A stretch of 64,000 bases of DNA from assembly GCA_001414345.1 (NCBI GenBank), contig LLCB01000070.1:124001-188000 (forward strand). Direction: 5' to 3'. Position 1 is the stretch's first letter; every line of letters starts with the position of its first letter. The DNA comes from Hymenoscyphus infarciens. Taxonomy: Eukaryota > Ascomycota > Leotiomycetes > Helotiales > Helotiaceae. Shown piece by piece: positions 38,153-51,614 of the stretch. Both the position numbers and the translations under genes were made by a program. The notes below the pieces were generated by a model. That model searched no databases and was not told the origin of the DNA. It saw nothing but the letters and a program-made list of their open reading frames with translations.

Positions 38153-41100
38153 TGTGATAGCATGCTATCCTGGATAGCTGGGAGTACCTGCCACATATAA
38201 GGTTTCGACAGTTGTTGTCTTATATTGTCTGTTTTAGGAAGGTTACGTAGGTTCAGGCTTTTGTATTAGCCGACGTATAACGTTGGTCGGTTTCGGACCC
38301 TTTTGTCCGAACCTCTTATATATAGTAGCCTACACTTCTAGAGTTAGAGAGGGACAGTTTTCCTTTTCTTCTATATTAGTACCTAGTATTTATATATATT
38401 ATTTAGTCTCGAACGTACTCCTATATACCTCTTCTCTTATAGTATATATTTCATACTATTATATAAAAAGAAAAAACTCTAATATCTTTTTTAAGCTTAT
38501 TATTACTTTTATTTCGAATTCGAAGTCGATATACCTTTCGCTTTAGACTAGAATCGAACCTGAATAACGATATTCTTAAATATCTAGGTAATTAGAGACT
38601 ATCTAGATAGCTAGTAATATTAGAGTTTAGTATTAGTTATAGATAGCTAGTAAAAATCGTGTTTTATACGTTAAGAAAGTAGAAATACGCTAAGTATTTT
38701 AGAGGCTTCTAATAACTCTCTCTATATAAGGACTACTATATATAGGTTTAGTAAATAAGTCGACTATTAAAGTTATCTAGAAGGCTTCTAAATCTAATCT
38801 TACTCTCTCTCCTCTTCTAATATTATATCGAAGTTCTAAGAAGACCTTAGGTCTCTCTCTAAATTAGTTCTACTACGAGGCGTTAAACGACCTTTTAGAG
38901 CTACTCTTCTTTTAAAAGACTCTTAATCTATATTCGTATACTAGAAAAACATAAAAGGTCTTAAAGAGACTTCTTAAATATAGATAATATATAGACGAGA
39001 TAATAGTATAAAATAAAGAATAAAACGATTAGTTAGATAAGATAGATATAATTATAAGCGAACTTCGAAGTTAATAACTAAATCCCACCTCTGAACTCTT
39101 ATTAATCTAACTCTTATTCGAACTCTTCTTTACTTTCAAAGCCTAAATTCAGACCTCTTTCGCTTATAGACACCTACCTCTAATACCTTCTTACTACTTC
39201 CCTCGAATTAGATACTAATTAGTCGAAATACGCTTTCTATTAGAACGAAACTTAGAAGCGAGCTCTTAGCTAAGTTATCGCTATCTTTAATAATACCGAC
39301 TAAATATTATCTAAAAGAGATAGAAGTAGAATTAGAAGAATATTATACTAAAGAAACTTTTACTAACTTTAAAAAGGTCACTTTTCAAGTATAGCTATAC
39401 TTAGAGAGATATTAGAATCGGAACAGTTCTTCTATATATAGAATATATCTTAGCTCCGAGCTTCTTATAATCTAATAGTAACTCTTTCTTCGAAATTAGA
39501 AGATAAATAAGCTCTTAAGTACTCTAAAGAGAATAAGAGAATATAACAACTTTAGTATTAAGTTTATTTAACTAGTTAAAACTACTTCTTTTATTATTCT
39601 AAACTTTAGATAATAGTTTCAACTTTAATAACTTTAATAACAACTTCGTCTTTAGCTAGCCGAAACTCTACTAACTCTAATTAGAGTCTATAATAGCCTA
39701 GTTCTGGTTTTAGACCTGTTACGTAACTCTTTCACTACCTAGTAGAATCTTATATATTAGTATTATTTAGCTCTACTCTTCTTCGCTCTTTATCTTTAGT
39801 TTTCGTATTAATAACTACGAATAGACTCCTTCTCTACTCTACTTCTACTTTATTATTATATTAAACTAAAGATTACTCTTCTTATTAAGCTCTTAACTTT
39901 ACTTCTATTCTAGCCTCTCTACTACTAACTCTATAACTCTCTTTTAAATAGCTCTTAGATACCTATATATATACTCTAGAACTCTCTTTTTAAATAGCTC
40001 CTAGATAACTATATATATACTTTATAACTCTATAGCTTTAGTCCTCTTTATAGTACTAAACCTCTTTAAACAGCTTTCTAGACCTCTTACTAGTAACCTC
40101 TAAATAAATACTAAGCTTAAAACTCTCTTCTAATATCTTCGGATCTCTCTCTCTAGTGTCTACGAACCTCTCTCTCTCTCTTTAAATAGCTAGTATCTAA
40201 CTACTAAATCTAATAATAGACTCTAATATTATATACTAAGTATATAACTTTAGCTCTCTTATTAAGAAGAAATATTAATACGCTCGCGTAATTAACACTT
40301 TAATAAGATAGCTTATCTAGCTTATTATTAGTTAATCTAAGCCTTCTACTATTAAGAAGCTCTATACTTTAACAAGAGTAGCCTTTTAAGTAGAAGACCT
40401 TCTTACTTTCAGCTATATTATTTTCTAATAACTCTTAAAGCCTTCTCCTCCTCCTCCTTCTAATATTACAAAAGCTCTTAAAACCTATACTTTAGTAATC
40501 GACAAAATTATAGAAGTATATACTAGTTACTTAACAGATTATATAGATTAGTATTAAAAAGCGAATATAGAGAGTTTTAAGTAACTTAGCGTATAGCTAG
40601 TATCTTACTACTCTTATAAAGCTAGTATCTTATAGCTACCTTAGTAGAAGAAAGAGCAAGAGTATAGACTAGAACTAGTAGATATATAGATAGATAAGTA
40701 TATAGGTTTCTATAAAGCTCGAGAATAAGCTCTACTAAAGAGAGAGAAATATAATAGCCTAGTTCTAGTTTCAGACCTATTATATAACTCTTTTACTATC
40801 TAGCAGAATCCTATATATTAGCATCGTTTAGCTCCGCTCTTCTTCGCTCTTTACCTTTAGTTTTCGCGTTAATAACTACGAATAGACTACTTCTCTACTC
40901 TACTCCTACCTTATTATTATAGAGTCTTACTTTCTTTTTACTTCTAGCCGGACCTAGAAATTTCATTCGAATTCAAATCAGATATAAGTTAGTATACTCT
41001 TGAAATAAGCTCTTAACTAAGTTATTACTATTACCTACAACGTTATCTCTTAATATTCGCCTCTAACTCTACTTTAAACTTTTTCTATTTTAAACTTTTT

Positions 41101-41699
41101 CTACTTTAAACTTTTTCTAATTTTACTTTAAACTTTCTCTAATCTACTAGATAGATTAGACTATACTCTTTTAAGTAAACGAATACTTACTTTTAATATT
41201 AAAGAATTAGAAACAAAGCCTCTTTTATAAGTATCTACGAATACGATTTAGTACTAATATCTTAACTTTCCGCTTATAATAAAATCGACAAATATAATAA
41301 ATATTATAACACTTATACTATCTCGATTCGATCTTAAACGATAAGATAGATAGACTCGAGAACGAGTCTTTTTTTAAGAGAGAGAGATATAATAGTATAC
41401 TATTCTAGATAGCTAGGAGTATCTACTATATATAAGGTTTTAGTAGTTATTATCTTATATTATCTATTTTAGAAAGGTTATATAAGTTTAGACTTTTATA
41501 TTAGCCGACGTATAACGTTAGTCGGTTTCAGACTCTTTTATCTAAACCTCTTATATATAGTAGCCTATATTTCTAGAGTTAGAGAGAGATTGTTTTTCCT
41601 TTTCTTCTATATTAGTACCTAGTATTTATATACGTTATTTAGTCTCGAACGCACTTCTATATACCTCTTCTTCTATAGTATATATTTCGTACTATTATA
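38153..41699 (+). mobile_element. LTR retroelement, same family as the outer 22.8-kb copy
   Basis: LTRs at 38153-38463 (311 bp) and 41388-41699 (312 bp) are flanked by AGCTA (38148-38152 and 41700-41704). A purine tract precedes the 3' LTR. Inside, words match 23144-25290 in order. A miniature LTR element at 39689-40921 is inserted in it; without that, the element is about 2.3 kb. The first 200 bp of the 5' LTR are barely mutated (TGTGATAGCATGC, CCGACGTATAACG), whereas the 3' LTR is strongly C-to-T shifted. No coding frame survives. Confidence 0.88.
39689..40921 (+). mobile_element. miniature LTR element (TRIM-like), copy A
   Basis: Terminal direct repeats of 172 bp (39689-39860 and 40750-40921) are flanked by GAGTC (39684-39688 and 40922-40926). 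The total is 1233 bp. The 3' repeat is preceded by AAAGAGAGAGAAA, a polypurine tract. The interior resembles copy B at 41853-43147 and holds only a short possible Gag-like stretch broken by TAG. It is inserted in the LTR element at 38153-41699. Confidence 0.88.
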
Positions 41700-41852
41700 A
41701 GCTAGGTAGATAAAAAAAGGAGGCTAGACTAGAGTAGAATTAGAAAGATAATCTCTAATTAAGACCTAAACCCTCTTTTCTACTCGCTTTCTAGATATTA
41801 AGTGAAATTAGAGCCGCCTTCTAGGCTTTAAGCGAGATTAACTAGCTTAACT

Positions 41853-43147
41853 TATAATAATAAGGTAGGAGTAGAGTAGAGAAGTAGTCTATTCGTAGTT
41901 ATTAACGTAAAAACTAAAGGTAAAGAGCGAAGAGCGAAGATAGCTTTAAACGATACTAATATATAGGATTCTGCTAGGCGGTGAAAGAGTTACGTAATAG
42001 GTCTGAAACTAGAACTAGGCTATCACATTTCCCTCTCTTTAGTAGAGCTCGCCCTCGAGCCTTATAGCTCTAGAAACTAGTGTACTTATCTATCTATATA
42101 TCTACTAGTCCTAGCCTATACTCTTACTCTTTCTTCTACTAAGACAGCTATAAGATACTAGCTTTATATAAGTAGTAAGGTACTAGCTCTATATAAGTAG
42201 TAAGATACTAGCTATACGCTAAGTTACCTAAAATTCTCTATATTCGCTTTCTAATACTAATCTATATAATCTACTAAGCAACTAGTATATACTTCTACGA
42301 TTTTGTCGATTACTAAAGTATAGGCTTTAAGAGCTTTCGTAATATTAGAAGGAGGAGGAGGAGGCTTTAAGAGTTATTAGAAAATAATATAGCTAAAAGT
42401 AAGAAGGTCTACTTGAAAGGCTTCTCTCGTCGAGGCGTAGAAGGGCTCCTTCTTATTAGTAGAAGGCTTAGATTAACTAATAATAAGCTAGATAAGCTAT
42501 CTTATTAAAGCATCGATTATACGAGCGTATTAATGTTTCTTCTTAATAAGAGAGCTAAATTTATATACCTAGTATATAATATTAGAGTCTATTATTAGAG
42601 TAGTTAGATACTAGCTATTTAAAGAGAGAGAGGGGGGGGGTCTATAGACGCTAGAGAGAGGGGATCTGAAGATACTAGAAGAGAGGGATCCGAAGATACT
42701 AGAGGGGGATCCGTAGCTAGGTGTCGATTTAGAGGTTACTAGCGAGAGGTCTAAGAAGCCGTTTTTAAAGGGGTTTATAGAGTTAGTAGTAGAGAGGCTG
42801 GAATAGAAGTCCGTAGACGCTAGAGAGAGGTCTTAAGCTAGGTGTTAATTCAAGAGTCGCTAGCGAGAGGTCTAAGAAGCCGTTTTTAAAAGGGTTCGCA
42901 GAGTTAGTAGTAGAGAGGCTAGAATAGAAGTGAGGTTAAGAAGCCTAATAAGAAGAGTAACCTTTAGTTTAATATAATAATAAGGCAGGAGTAGAGTAGA
43001 GAAGTAGTCTATTCGTAGTTATTAACACGAAAACTAAAGGTAAAGAGCGAAGAGCGGAGACAGCTCTAAACGATGCTAATATACAGGATTCTGCCAGGCG
43101 GTGAAAGAGTCACGTGACAGGTCTGAAACCAGAACTGGGCTGTTATA
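41853..43147 (-). mobile_element. miniature LTR element (TRIM-like), copy B
   Basis: Terminal repeats of 175 bp (41853-42027 and 42973-43147) in minus orientation, flanked by TAACT (41848-41852 and 43148-43152). The right repeat is nearly unmutated (CACGTGACAGGTCTGAAACC, CTGGGCTGTTATA), whereas the left one is partly RIP-shifted. The purine tract is read on the minus strand at 42028-42040. On the minus strand part of the interior translates to DKIVEVYTSCLVDYIDQYQK, with later stops where Gln is likely, perhaps a short Gag-like peptide. A subrepeat with GATCCGAAGATACTAGA units lies at about 42640-42720. Confidence 0.88.
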
Positions 43148-43735
43148 TAACTCTTCCTATCCTAGCCTCTCTATTTAGTAAAGAAAGGCAAGTAAGTACT
43201 ATAGAATAGAAGTAGCTAGAAAAGCTAGAATTTAAGAATAGAAGAAGACGAGATAGCTTTAAAATAGAGATAGAAGAGAGAAGAAGCGTTGAGATAGAAT
43301 AGAATAATAAATTAGATAGAGAAACCTAAAACACTAATAACTACTCGACTACTCTTTAAGCTTTCTTACTAAAACGATAACTATATAACCGCCTTTTAAT
43401 ACTATAAGTAAGAGTAAAACTATATAAATCTAGTTAATAATAAGATACTTATCTTATTAATAATAAACTATATAGTTAGACTAAATACTATCTCTTTAGC
43501 TCTCTATATACTCTACGTATACTAGTATATAAGAATAAAATATATAACGAGTATCTAACTTATTCTATTAGCTCTATTCTAAGAAGATACTATTCTAGAG
43601 TTCGTTCTTATTAGTAAGATATATAAAGAGAAATTTTTTTAATTATTTTTTTAATAACTTTTTCTTAAGAGAATTCTATAAAACTATAGAAATCTTTATA
43701 TATTAAGAGTTAATTTAGCTTTTTCGAATATAAAT

Positions 43736-44021
43736 TATAATAGCTAGCTATTTATAATTACTAAGATTAAAGTAATACTAGTTAGAAATATTAGACTTTA
43801 GAATATTATTATTATCTATATTAGAATAGGTTTAGTCTTAAAACCTTTTATTATTATCTAAACTACTATTTATATTATCTAAACTTCTATATCTATCTCT
43901 CTCTTAAAAGAGAATAGTTTATTCTTTTTCTTAGTATTAAGTCTATAAATAGTATATATTCTTCTATCGAACGTACTCTTATATATCTCTTTAATAGTAT
44001 TATATAATTCGTACTATTATA
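43736..44021 (+). mobile_element. solo LTR with TAAAT target duplication
   Basis: 286 bp, starting TATAATAGCTAGCT and ending CGTACTATTATA, flanked by TAAAT (43731-43735 and 44022-44026). Same LTR family as 22849, strongly mutated. Confidence 0.82.
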
Positions 44022-44026
44022 TAAAT

Positions 44027-44739
44027 AGTCTAGATATCTATTATAAAGAAGTATTATATATCTATATATATATTATTCACTTTAAATAAAAGAGATAGAC
44101 TCTAATAATTAGTTAGAATTTAAGTAATAAAAGTATACTTTAATAATATTTAAGAGCTTTATTAATTATTGCTACTTTTTTAACGATATTCATCGTATTA
44201 GATAAGAATCTATATATATCGCGATAATCCGATAAATATCGTATCGCCGCCGAAGTCTCTTCATCGGTAACTTAGCACGAGCACGATCCGAGGGTGCGAT
44301 TTTTGGTCGTAAAAGTAGTTATTACAGCTTGTAGTTCCTGCATGTAGGAGAGTGATTGCTGCTCAACATGAAGAGGAAGAGAATTTCAACTTCAAGAATG
44401 ATGTGATCTTTACAAAGCATCATGGCATTGGCTCGTCTGCACACGCACTCTTATGCAATAAATAAGTAGTATAGATAGTTCTTGACTCTTTCAAAAAAAT
44501 CTCTTTTCAGGCACTCTTTATTTCTTAGAGAAAATTTAGGAGATTAAGAGATATAGCTTCCCATTCTTCGATATTGTCGAGTATTAATTTTAATTGCTTG
44601 GGCTTCTCACTTTCTTTCCATAGAAAGAATGGAAGGGTATGGAATGTGTATATTCATCACTCATTATTCGTCACAAACCCTATCTATCCCCTTCTTCCAC
44701 CTCCGCCCTCGGTTCCCCCATATCCCTATCTCACATACT
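44027..44739. other. RIP-block right edge and TTC36-like 3' flank
   Basis: Very AT-rich until about 44250, then composition recovers within about 50 bp. The rest is non-coding and must hold the 3'UTR of the TTC36-like gene. No other feature seen. Confidence 0.55.
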
Positions 44740-45558
44740 CTATACCCCACCAAATTCTCTCACCATAGCCTCCCTAACTATCTCCCCACACAACTTAGCC
44801 GTCGGATTCGCCGCAACAGCAAGTGCTTTAGCAACTTCATTCCCGTATCTTCCTCCCATCATGAAATCCCTACTCGCTGCTTCCTCAAAATCAATCACAC
44901 TCCAGTCTCTCTCTGACCGGGTATCATCTATCGATAGTTCGCTTCCTCTTAAGGAGACAAGTTTTGCGGTTCGTAGGTATAGTGCTCCTCTTTGTGTGTA
45001 TGCGTTGGAGAGGGTTTTTGCTGATACCGGGGAGATAGGGGAGTAAGGTTTGGGCGTTAGGAGGAAGATTGCTTGGGTGAGATCGTTGAGGAGGGTGGTT
45101 GAGGTTTGGAGAACTATTGTCGGGTCCGGGGAGGAGATTAGAGGTAGTGCTTCTTTAGATGATGTTGTTGTTGTGTCATTTGATGCTTTAACAAGTATAC
45201 CATCCCCATAAACCCGCCGAAGTGCCTGAGCCCGATTATTTCGTGCACTCGCGTAATTTGGGTATTCCTCTATTGATTTCGAGAGGGCATCAATGGCTGT
45301 TCGGTATTGTGCTAAGGTTGTGGGTGTGTTTTCTAATGTTGGTTGGAGACCCGCGAGTTGTAGTTCGGCTTTTTGGAGGGAGGAAATTATTTGTAGTTCG
45401 TTTGTGACGAGGGTTTGGTAGAGAGTTGGGTCGGCGATGTGGGGGTCCTTTGGGAGGGAGGAATCGATCAGAAGAGGTGCCGAGGGGCCTGCTTCTGGGT
45501 CGGCGATTTTGGAGAGGATAGAGAGGTCGTGGGTTGTTAGGGAGGTTGACGAGGTCAT
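44740..45558 (-). CDS. TTC36-like tetratricopeptide-repeat protein
   Basis: Intronless, 272 residues from the ATG at 45558. It begins MTSSTSLTTHDLSILSKIADPEAGP, matching the family pattern in which a short helix and a D-P-E motif precede three TPR units. Then come ELQIISSLQKAELQLAGLQP, YPNYASARNNRAQALRR (the hallmark A-x-NNRAQA), DLTQAI, AYTQRGALYLR, DFEEAA and the closing NPTAKLCGEIVREAM. In mammals TTC36 is a small cytosolic TPR protein that binds 4-hydroxyphenylpyruvate dioxygenase and affects tyrosine breakdown. Here the next gene, diverging from a 733-bp spacer, is that very enzyme. The insert between the first and second TPR (about residues 120-160, Thr/Ser-rich) is longer than in the animal proteins. 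Confidence 0.85.
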   Translation of the reverse strand: MTSSTSLTTHDLSILSKIADPEAGPSAPLLIDSSLPKDPHIADPTLYQTLVTNELQIISSLQKAELQLAGLQPTLENTPTTLAQYRTAIDALSKSIEEYPNYASARNNRAQALRRVYGDGILVKASNDTTTTSSKEALPLISSPDPTIVLQTSTTLLNDLTQAIFLLTPKPYSPISPVSAKTLSNAYTQRGALYLRTAKLVSLRGSELSIDDTRSERDWSVIDFEEAASRDFMMGGRYGNEVAKALAVAANPTAKLCGEIVREAMVREFGGV

Positions 45559-47551
<1,993 letters not shown>

Positions 47552-48002
47552 GGGACTTGTGGTTGTGAGAGGTGTGGACAGTAATGTGTGGAGATGAGAT
47601 GTGGCGTACATATGATACGGAGGAAGTTCCTCGGAGCAGTTCTTGGGGGAGTTTTCTATTTTCTTTGTTGCATTGCATTGCATTCCGAAGTGTGGTACAC
47701 TACTCATGAATTATGATGCTAGCTTTTTGAAAGCGGGTTTTCTTGATATTGGGGGGTTTGGCCCGGTAAATTGATAAGTGGGCTGGGGGCTTATGGCCGC
47801 AGTAGCATAAATTTAGAAGAGACAATCAAGGAAACTCTCTTCAACAAATCCCTCTTTTTACACTTGGTTCCATCCCAGAAACTTACAGAATAATGTCAAC
47901 AACTTTCCTCCCATAGTAATTGATATGTAAAGAGTTCCAACTCTTTGGGAACAGCTTTTGGATATCATCCCAAAGCTGCAGTAAATACTCCACATTCAGC
48001 GA
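47552..48002. other. HPPD 3' flank
   Basis: Normal composition, 3'UTR of the HPPD gene and spacer; no gene seen. Confidence 0.5.
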
Positions 48003-48240
48003 AAGAAATGAGTAGAGTAGAGTAGTGACCACTACTCTACTCTACTCATAGTACTCTGAGTAACTCTGAGTAGTACGGACCGATTCGGGCCGTGGCTCGG
48101 AGTGGCGTCGGGGTGGCGTTGGGGTGGCGTTGGGGCAGCGTTGAGATCTCCGTTGTACTCTATTTACTACGTAACTTCCTTCTTAATAAATTAGGTTATA
48201 ATTATATAAAAATTACATATAAGTACTTACTACATATATG
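48003..48240 (+). repeat. unmutated GAGTA-palindrome repeat
   Basis: Begins AATGAGTAGAGTAGAGTAG, with an internal palindrome GAGTAGTG/CACTACTC. It continues with GGCTCGGAGTGGCGTCGGGG and three GTGGCGTTGGG-type units, then AT-rich sequence. It is the little-mutated version of the copy at 32836-33100, which shows what RIP changed. Its class is unknown; it has no coding frame. Confidence 0.75.
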
Positions 48241-48360
48241 AATGCTAAAGAGGATGACTTTGAAGACAACTATTTTATACTTTAGTTAGTTATTTATTCT
48301 TGAGTACCTGAGTAATTTTTTCTCACACTATCTATATTCGTTTCTATCTATTCTGTTTTT

Positions 48361-48460
48361 GTTATTATTTCAACTTTCTAGAGCAATTCAGGGTAATCAG
48401 TCCAAAGACTACAATTTAGACCGTTAACCTGGTGCTTGTACTGGAAAGTTGAAACAACAT
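48361..48460. mobile_element. MITE copy 3
   Basis: About 100 bp with inverted ends TTATTTCAACTTTCTAG (left) and, on the other strand, TTGTTTCAACTTTCCAG (right). Same family as the two copies in the DCAF4-like introns. No clear target duplication. Confidence 0.65.
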
Positions 48461-49517
48461 GCTATTTACTCTCGCTCTCCATGTCCACCACGAGACAGCC
48501 ATACTCACCCTCTATTACTTGTAAAAAACGATGCATAAATTTCCTGCTTACTACAACCCCCCCCCAAAATGTGTTCATATCGCCGGAGGAAAACTCGCAA
48601 ATTCTCCTGGAATCAACTTCAATCAAGAACACAATAGCATTTGCTCACCCATTTTTACATACTCACACCCACTCTCTCACTTCCCCTCACACACACTATT
48701 CCGGTCGCTCAACTCTGGTGACCTACAACTTTCACTCTCGATATATTGATCTGTGAATTATACCGTCGTATAATTTACACCGGCAACATCGCTTAAGTAC
48801 TAGAACTCACATTGATCTTTTGAAGCCAACTTTTGTAAAAGAGACATTTTTACAACACACCCAGGTGGGCTTATTAATGAGTCAGCTGGAGAGTTTGCGA
48901 GTGAGTTGGACCGTGAGAAGTAAGCTGGAACAGTGCAGGTAAGCCGGAACCTTGTGAGTAAGCTACTGATTTCCAAGACATGGTAAGCTGCTATTTTGCG
49001 AGTAAGCTAGAAACTGGCGAGTAAGCGCATTCCGAGTTGCAACCTTTGAAGTTTACATAGAAATTTAGACCCACTCGTCTTTCGCTCCTCTATTGGTAGG
49101 TGACCTACAAATTGAAAGGCATTCGTCTAGTAGTAGGTAACCTACGAACAGCACTGGAAAACTCTTGGAAATCGCTACCCCCACTAGTTAGTAACCTGAA
49201 AATAGCAAATTCAAAGATAATCCACGAGTCAATTCTTATCAAAAGAGAGGTGACTTGTAGAATTCGTATTGTGTGATTTGGTATATATATAGCTTGATAT
49301 TCTTTGTACTTAGCAGCGCAGCCATTTCATATAACCATATATAGCTTCCACCTCCACTAACCTATAAACACCTTGCAAGCCCTTCCCAGTTCTGCCCACC
49401 ATACATATCCAACACCTGTACCCCCCCTTCGATTTGAACAAAGGATCACCTCTTCAACCACCCCCTTGTGTGACTGTGACACCGTTTAGGTTGAACTAAA
49501 TGATCACATCTTCGTAC
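48461..49517. other. gene-free spacer with short degenerate repeats
   Basis: Contains repeats of GTAAGCTGGAA type at 48880-49026 and, at about 49095-49195, three variants of the palindrome GTAGGTNACCTAC. No reading frame of interest. The right end is the 3' side of the antiporter gene. Confidence 0.5.
48880..49026 (+). repeat. degenerate GAGTAAGCTGGAA minisatellite
   Basis: About seven imperfect copies of a unit like GCGAGTAAGCTGGAAC, spaced about 18-27 bp apart. Not protein-coding. Confidence 0.6.
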
Positions 49518-49646
49518 CCCCTTCTCCCTTCTCCCTTCTCCCTTCTCCCTTCTCCCTTCTCCCTTCTCCCTTCTCCCTTCTCCCTTCTCCCTTCTCCCTT
49601 CTCCCTTCTCCCTTCTCCCTTCTCCCTTCTCCCTACTCCCTACTCC
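49518..49646 (+). repeat. CCCTTCT heptamer tandem array
   Basis: About 18 nearly perfect copies of the 7-bp unit CCCTTCT, ending with two CCCTACT variants, strand-asymmetric (pyrimidines on plus). It ends 21 bp after the stop codon of the minus-strand antiporter gene, so it is probably in its 3'UTR as a GGGAGAA purine run. Confidence 0.95.
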
Positions 49647-49667
49647 GCCCACCATTCAACCAAACTC

Positions 49668-51614
49668 TCAAAGCGCCTTCTGAGCTTCCGTCCCAGCAGG
49701 CGAGCAAGTCTCATCAGGAAAGCGAATCGACCTCTCGACAGGCGTACTAGCAGTAGCACCACTCGCAACCCCACTCCCACCCGAGCTTCCCTCCCCATTA
49801 TCTCGAATCACTCTCCCACCAATCTTGTAAATCTGTCTGCCTACTGCACCAGCACTTCCATTCTCAGCCTCATTTTCCCTAGTGACAGATCTACTCTCCC
49901 TCCTACTCTCCCGCCCCCTCCTTCTCAAAGCACCACCCAAAGCATTACTAGCAACCCTCTCTCCAATCGCGAATCCCGTATCCTCAGTTGTTTGACTCGT
50001 CCATGCTCTTGAGATAGTTCTAGGAAGGAAGAATCCCAGTTTACCCAGAGGGATGGAGAGACCATGGACGACGATACTACATATTACTAGGAACCAGATT
50101 ACAACGACCATTGTCTCGCTTAGTTTTTTGGCGTCCTCGCGATGGGTGCCATCGGAGTTAGTGAGTGTCTCGAGGAATTCGAGGGAGATGTAGAGGTAAA
50201 AAATTGCTGAGACGCCGATGGGGCCGAAGAAGCCCACGAATACGGCTTGGCGGACGTCGACGATTTGATGGATTATTTTATGGAAGGCGAAGACTACTGG
50301 GAGGCGTCTTTTTCAAACATTAGTATATGTTTAAATGGAAAAAATAGGGGGAGAAAACATACCTAAATCCTAAAATCAACAAGCCTAGAATGATCAATCG
50401 CCAGATTGGAACCACATCGTTTCTCAAAAACATTTGCCAGGGACAGATGGCTCCGAACCAGACGAATATTGAAAGATTGAGTAACATGTCGATGGTGGGT
50501 TGGAGAGAATCATCGAGGGTTTCGAGACGGAACCAATCATCCCATGTGAATGCGTTGCCGGCTATGAAACAAGCTAGAACATCGTCACTGCCTATCATTC
50601 CGCAGGTTCCGACTATGAAGAGGGAGAGGGTTATTGCGAAGACGAGGAAGGATTCTCGGTCTATGAATTTCCTTTCTTCTGCGATGTCTGCGGAAAGTTA
50701 GTTTGAGGGGTTGCTAAATGGAACGGGGGAATCGGAAAGAATGGAATGAATAGAAGGGAGTGAAAACTGGGAGAGAAATCCAAGAAAAAAAGTACTTACG
50801 AAGGAGTTCCTTTGCAATCCAACCAACACTAGCACCATAAACCACACTCAAAATAATCGTATACCCCCATGTCTCTCCAAACCAAAGACTCATAGCCTTT
50901 CCGGCTCCGCCATCATGCCCCCCATTATATTTCATAAGATACAGCGCCAAAAACAAAAATGGATACCCCAATCCATCATTCGCCCCCGACTCCGCAATGA
51001 TAATCTTCTGTAAATCCTTTGGTATATTCTTATCCGCAAATTTCCCCTTCACAATTCCATTCGACAACACGGGATCGGTGGGAGTTACGCAAGCGCCCAC
51101 CGCTAGGGCATGTAGAAAGGGCAACCCCGGAACAAGCCCCCATATTATTAAACTCGAGGCGAGCCACATGAGGGTCATGATGGGCCCGAGGAGGAGGAGC
51201 AGGGATTTCCATTCTTTCGCTAGATATCGCGAAGGTAGCTGGACGCCCGCGAGGACGAGTTGAACACCGAGAACGAGACGGGAAAAGGCGAGGGTTACGG
51301 TATCGAGATTTGCTTGTGTGGTGGTGTACGATAGAGGACGTACGATGTTCAGGGCATGAGGGGAAAAGGTTACTCCCGCTAGGAGAGAGATCACTGCACG
51401 GCATACTGTCAGAGTAGATTTGGGATTGGAGAGGGAGGATTTACGAGCTTCAGAGAGGTAAAATTTCTCCTTGAAAAGGTAGGAAACTAATCCGAATAAG
51501 GTTATGAATCCTCCAAGTACCGAACACTGTAACGGTCAACAGGCGCCCGGCCAACAATGGAGCTTCTAGGAGACGTACAACGATATTGAAATTGGTGATG
51601 GCCAGAGTAGGCAT
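49668..51614 (-). CDS. plasma-membrane Na+/H+ antiporter (Nha1/Sod2 type), five exons
   Basis: Exons 51614-51579, 51526-51445, 51393-50800, 50687-50363 and 50307-49668; introns of 52, 51, 112 and 55 bp; 558 residues. The 12-residue first exon MPTLAITNFNIV joins CSVLGGFITLFGLVSYLFKE. It exports Na+ (and probably K+) in exchange for H+, using the gradient made by Pma1. Membrane motifs include SRLVLGVQLVLAGVQLPSRY, ACVTPTDPVLSNGIVKGKFA (the conserved Asp pair region), ESGANDGLGYPFLFLALYL with the ND pair, IGSDDVLACFIAGNAFTWDD and FVGFFGPIGVSAIFYLYISL. About 12 transmembrane helices are expected. The cytosolic tail after about residue 445 is short (about 110 residues, Arg/Ser/Gly-rich), nearer to Sod2 than to the long-tailed yeast Nha1. 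Confidence 0.93.

Noticed and set aside
38283..38546. 87-codon frame at the left LTR
   Set aside because: Lies within the LTR and its AT-rich flank; Ser/Tyr/Ile-rich translation of mutated repeat sequence.
20939..44250. CRISPR-like array or prokaryotic features in the AT-rich blocks
   Set aside because: Repeats are long terminal repeats with 5-bp target duplications and simple sequence; nothing has regular spacer structure and the genome is eukaryotic.
49446..50012. Frames made of repeated REKGEGR or LLPSPFS units
   Set aside because: They are translations of the CCCTTCT heptamer array and of the antiporter's antisense strand.
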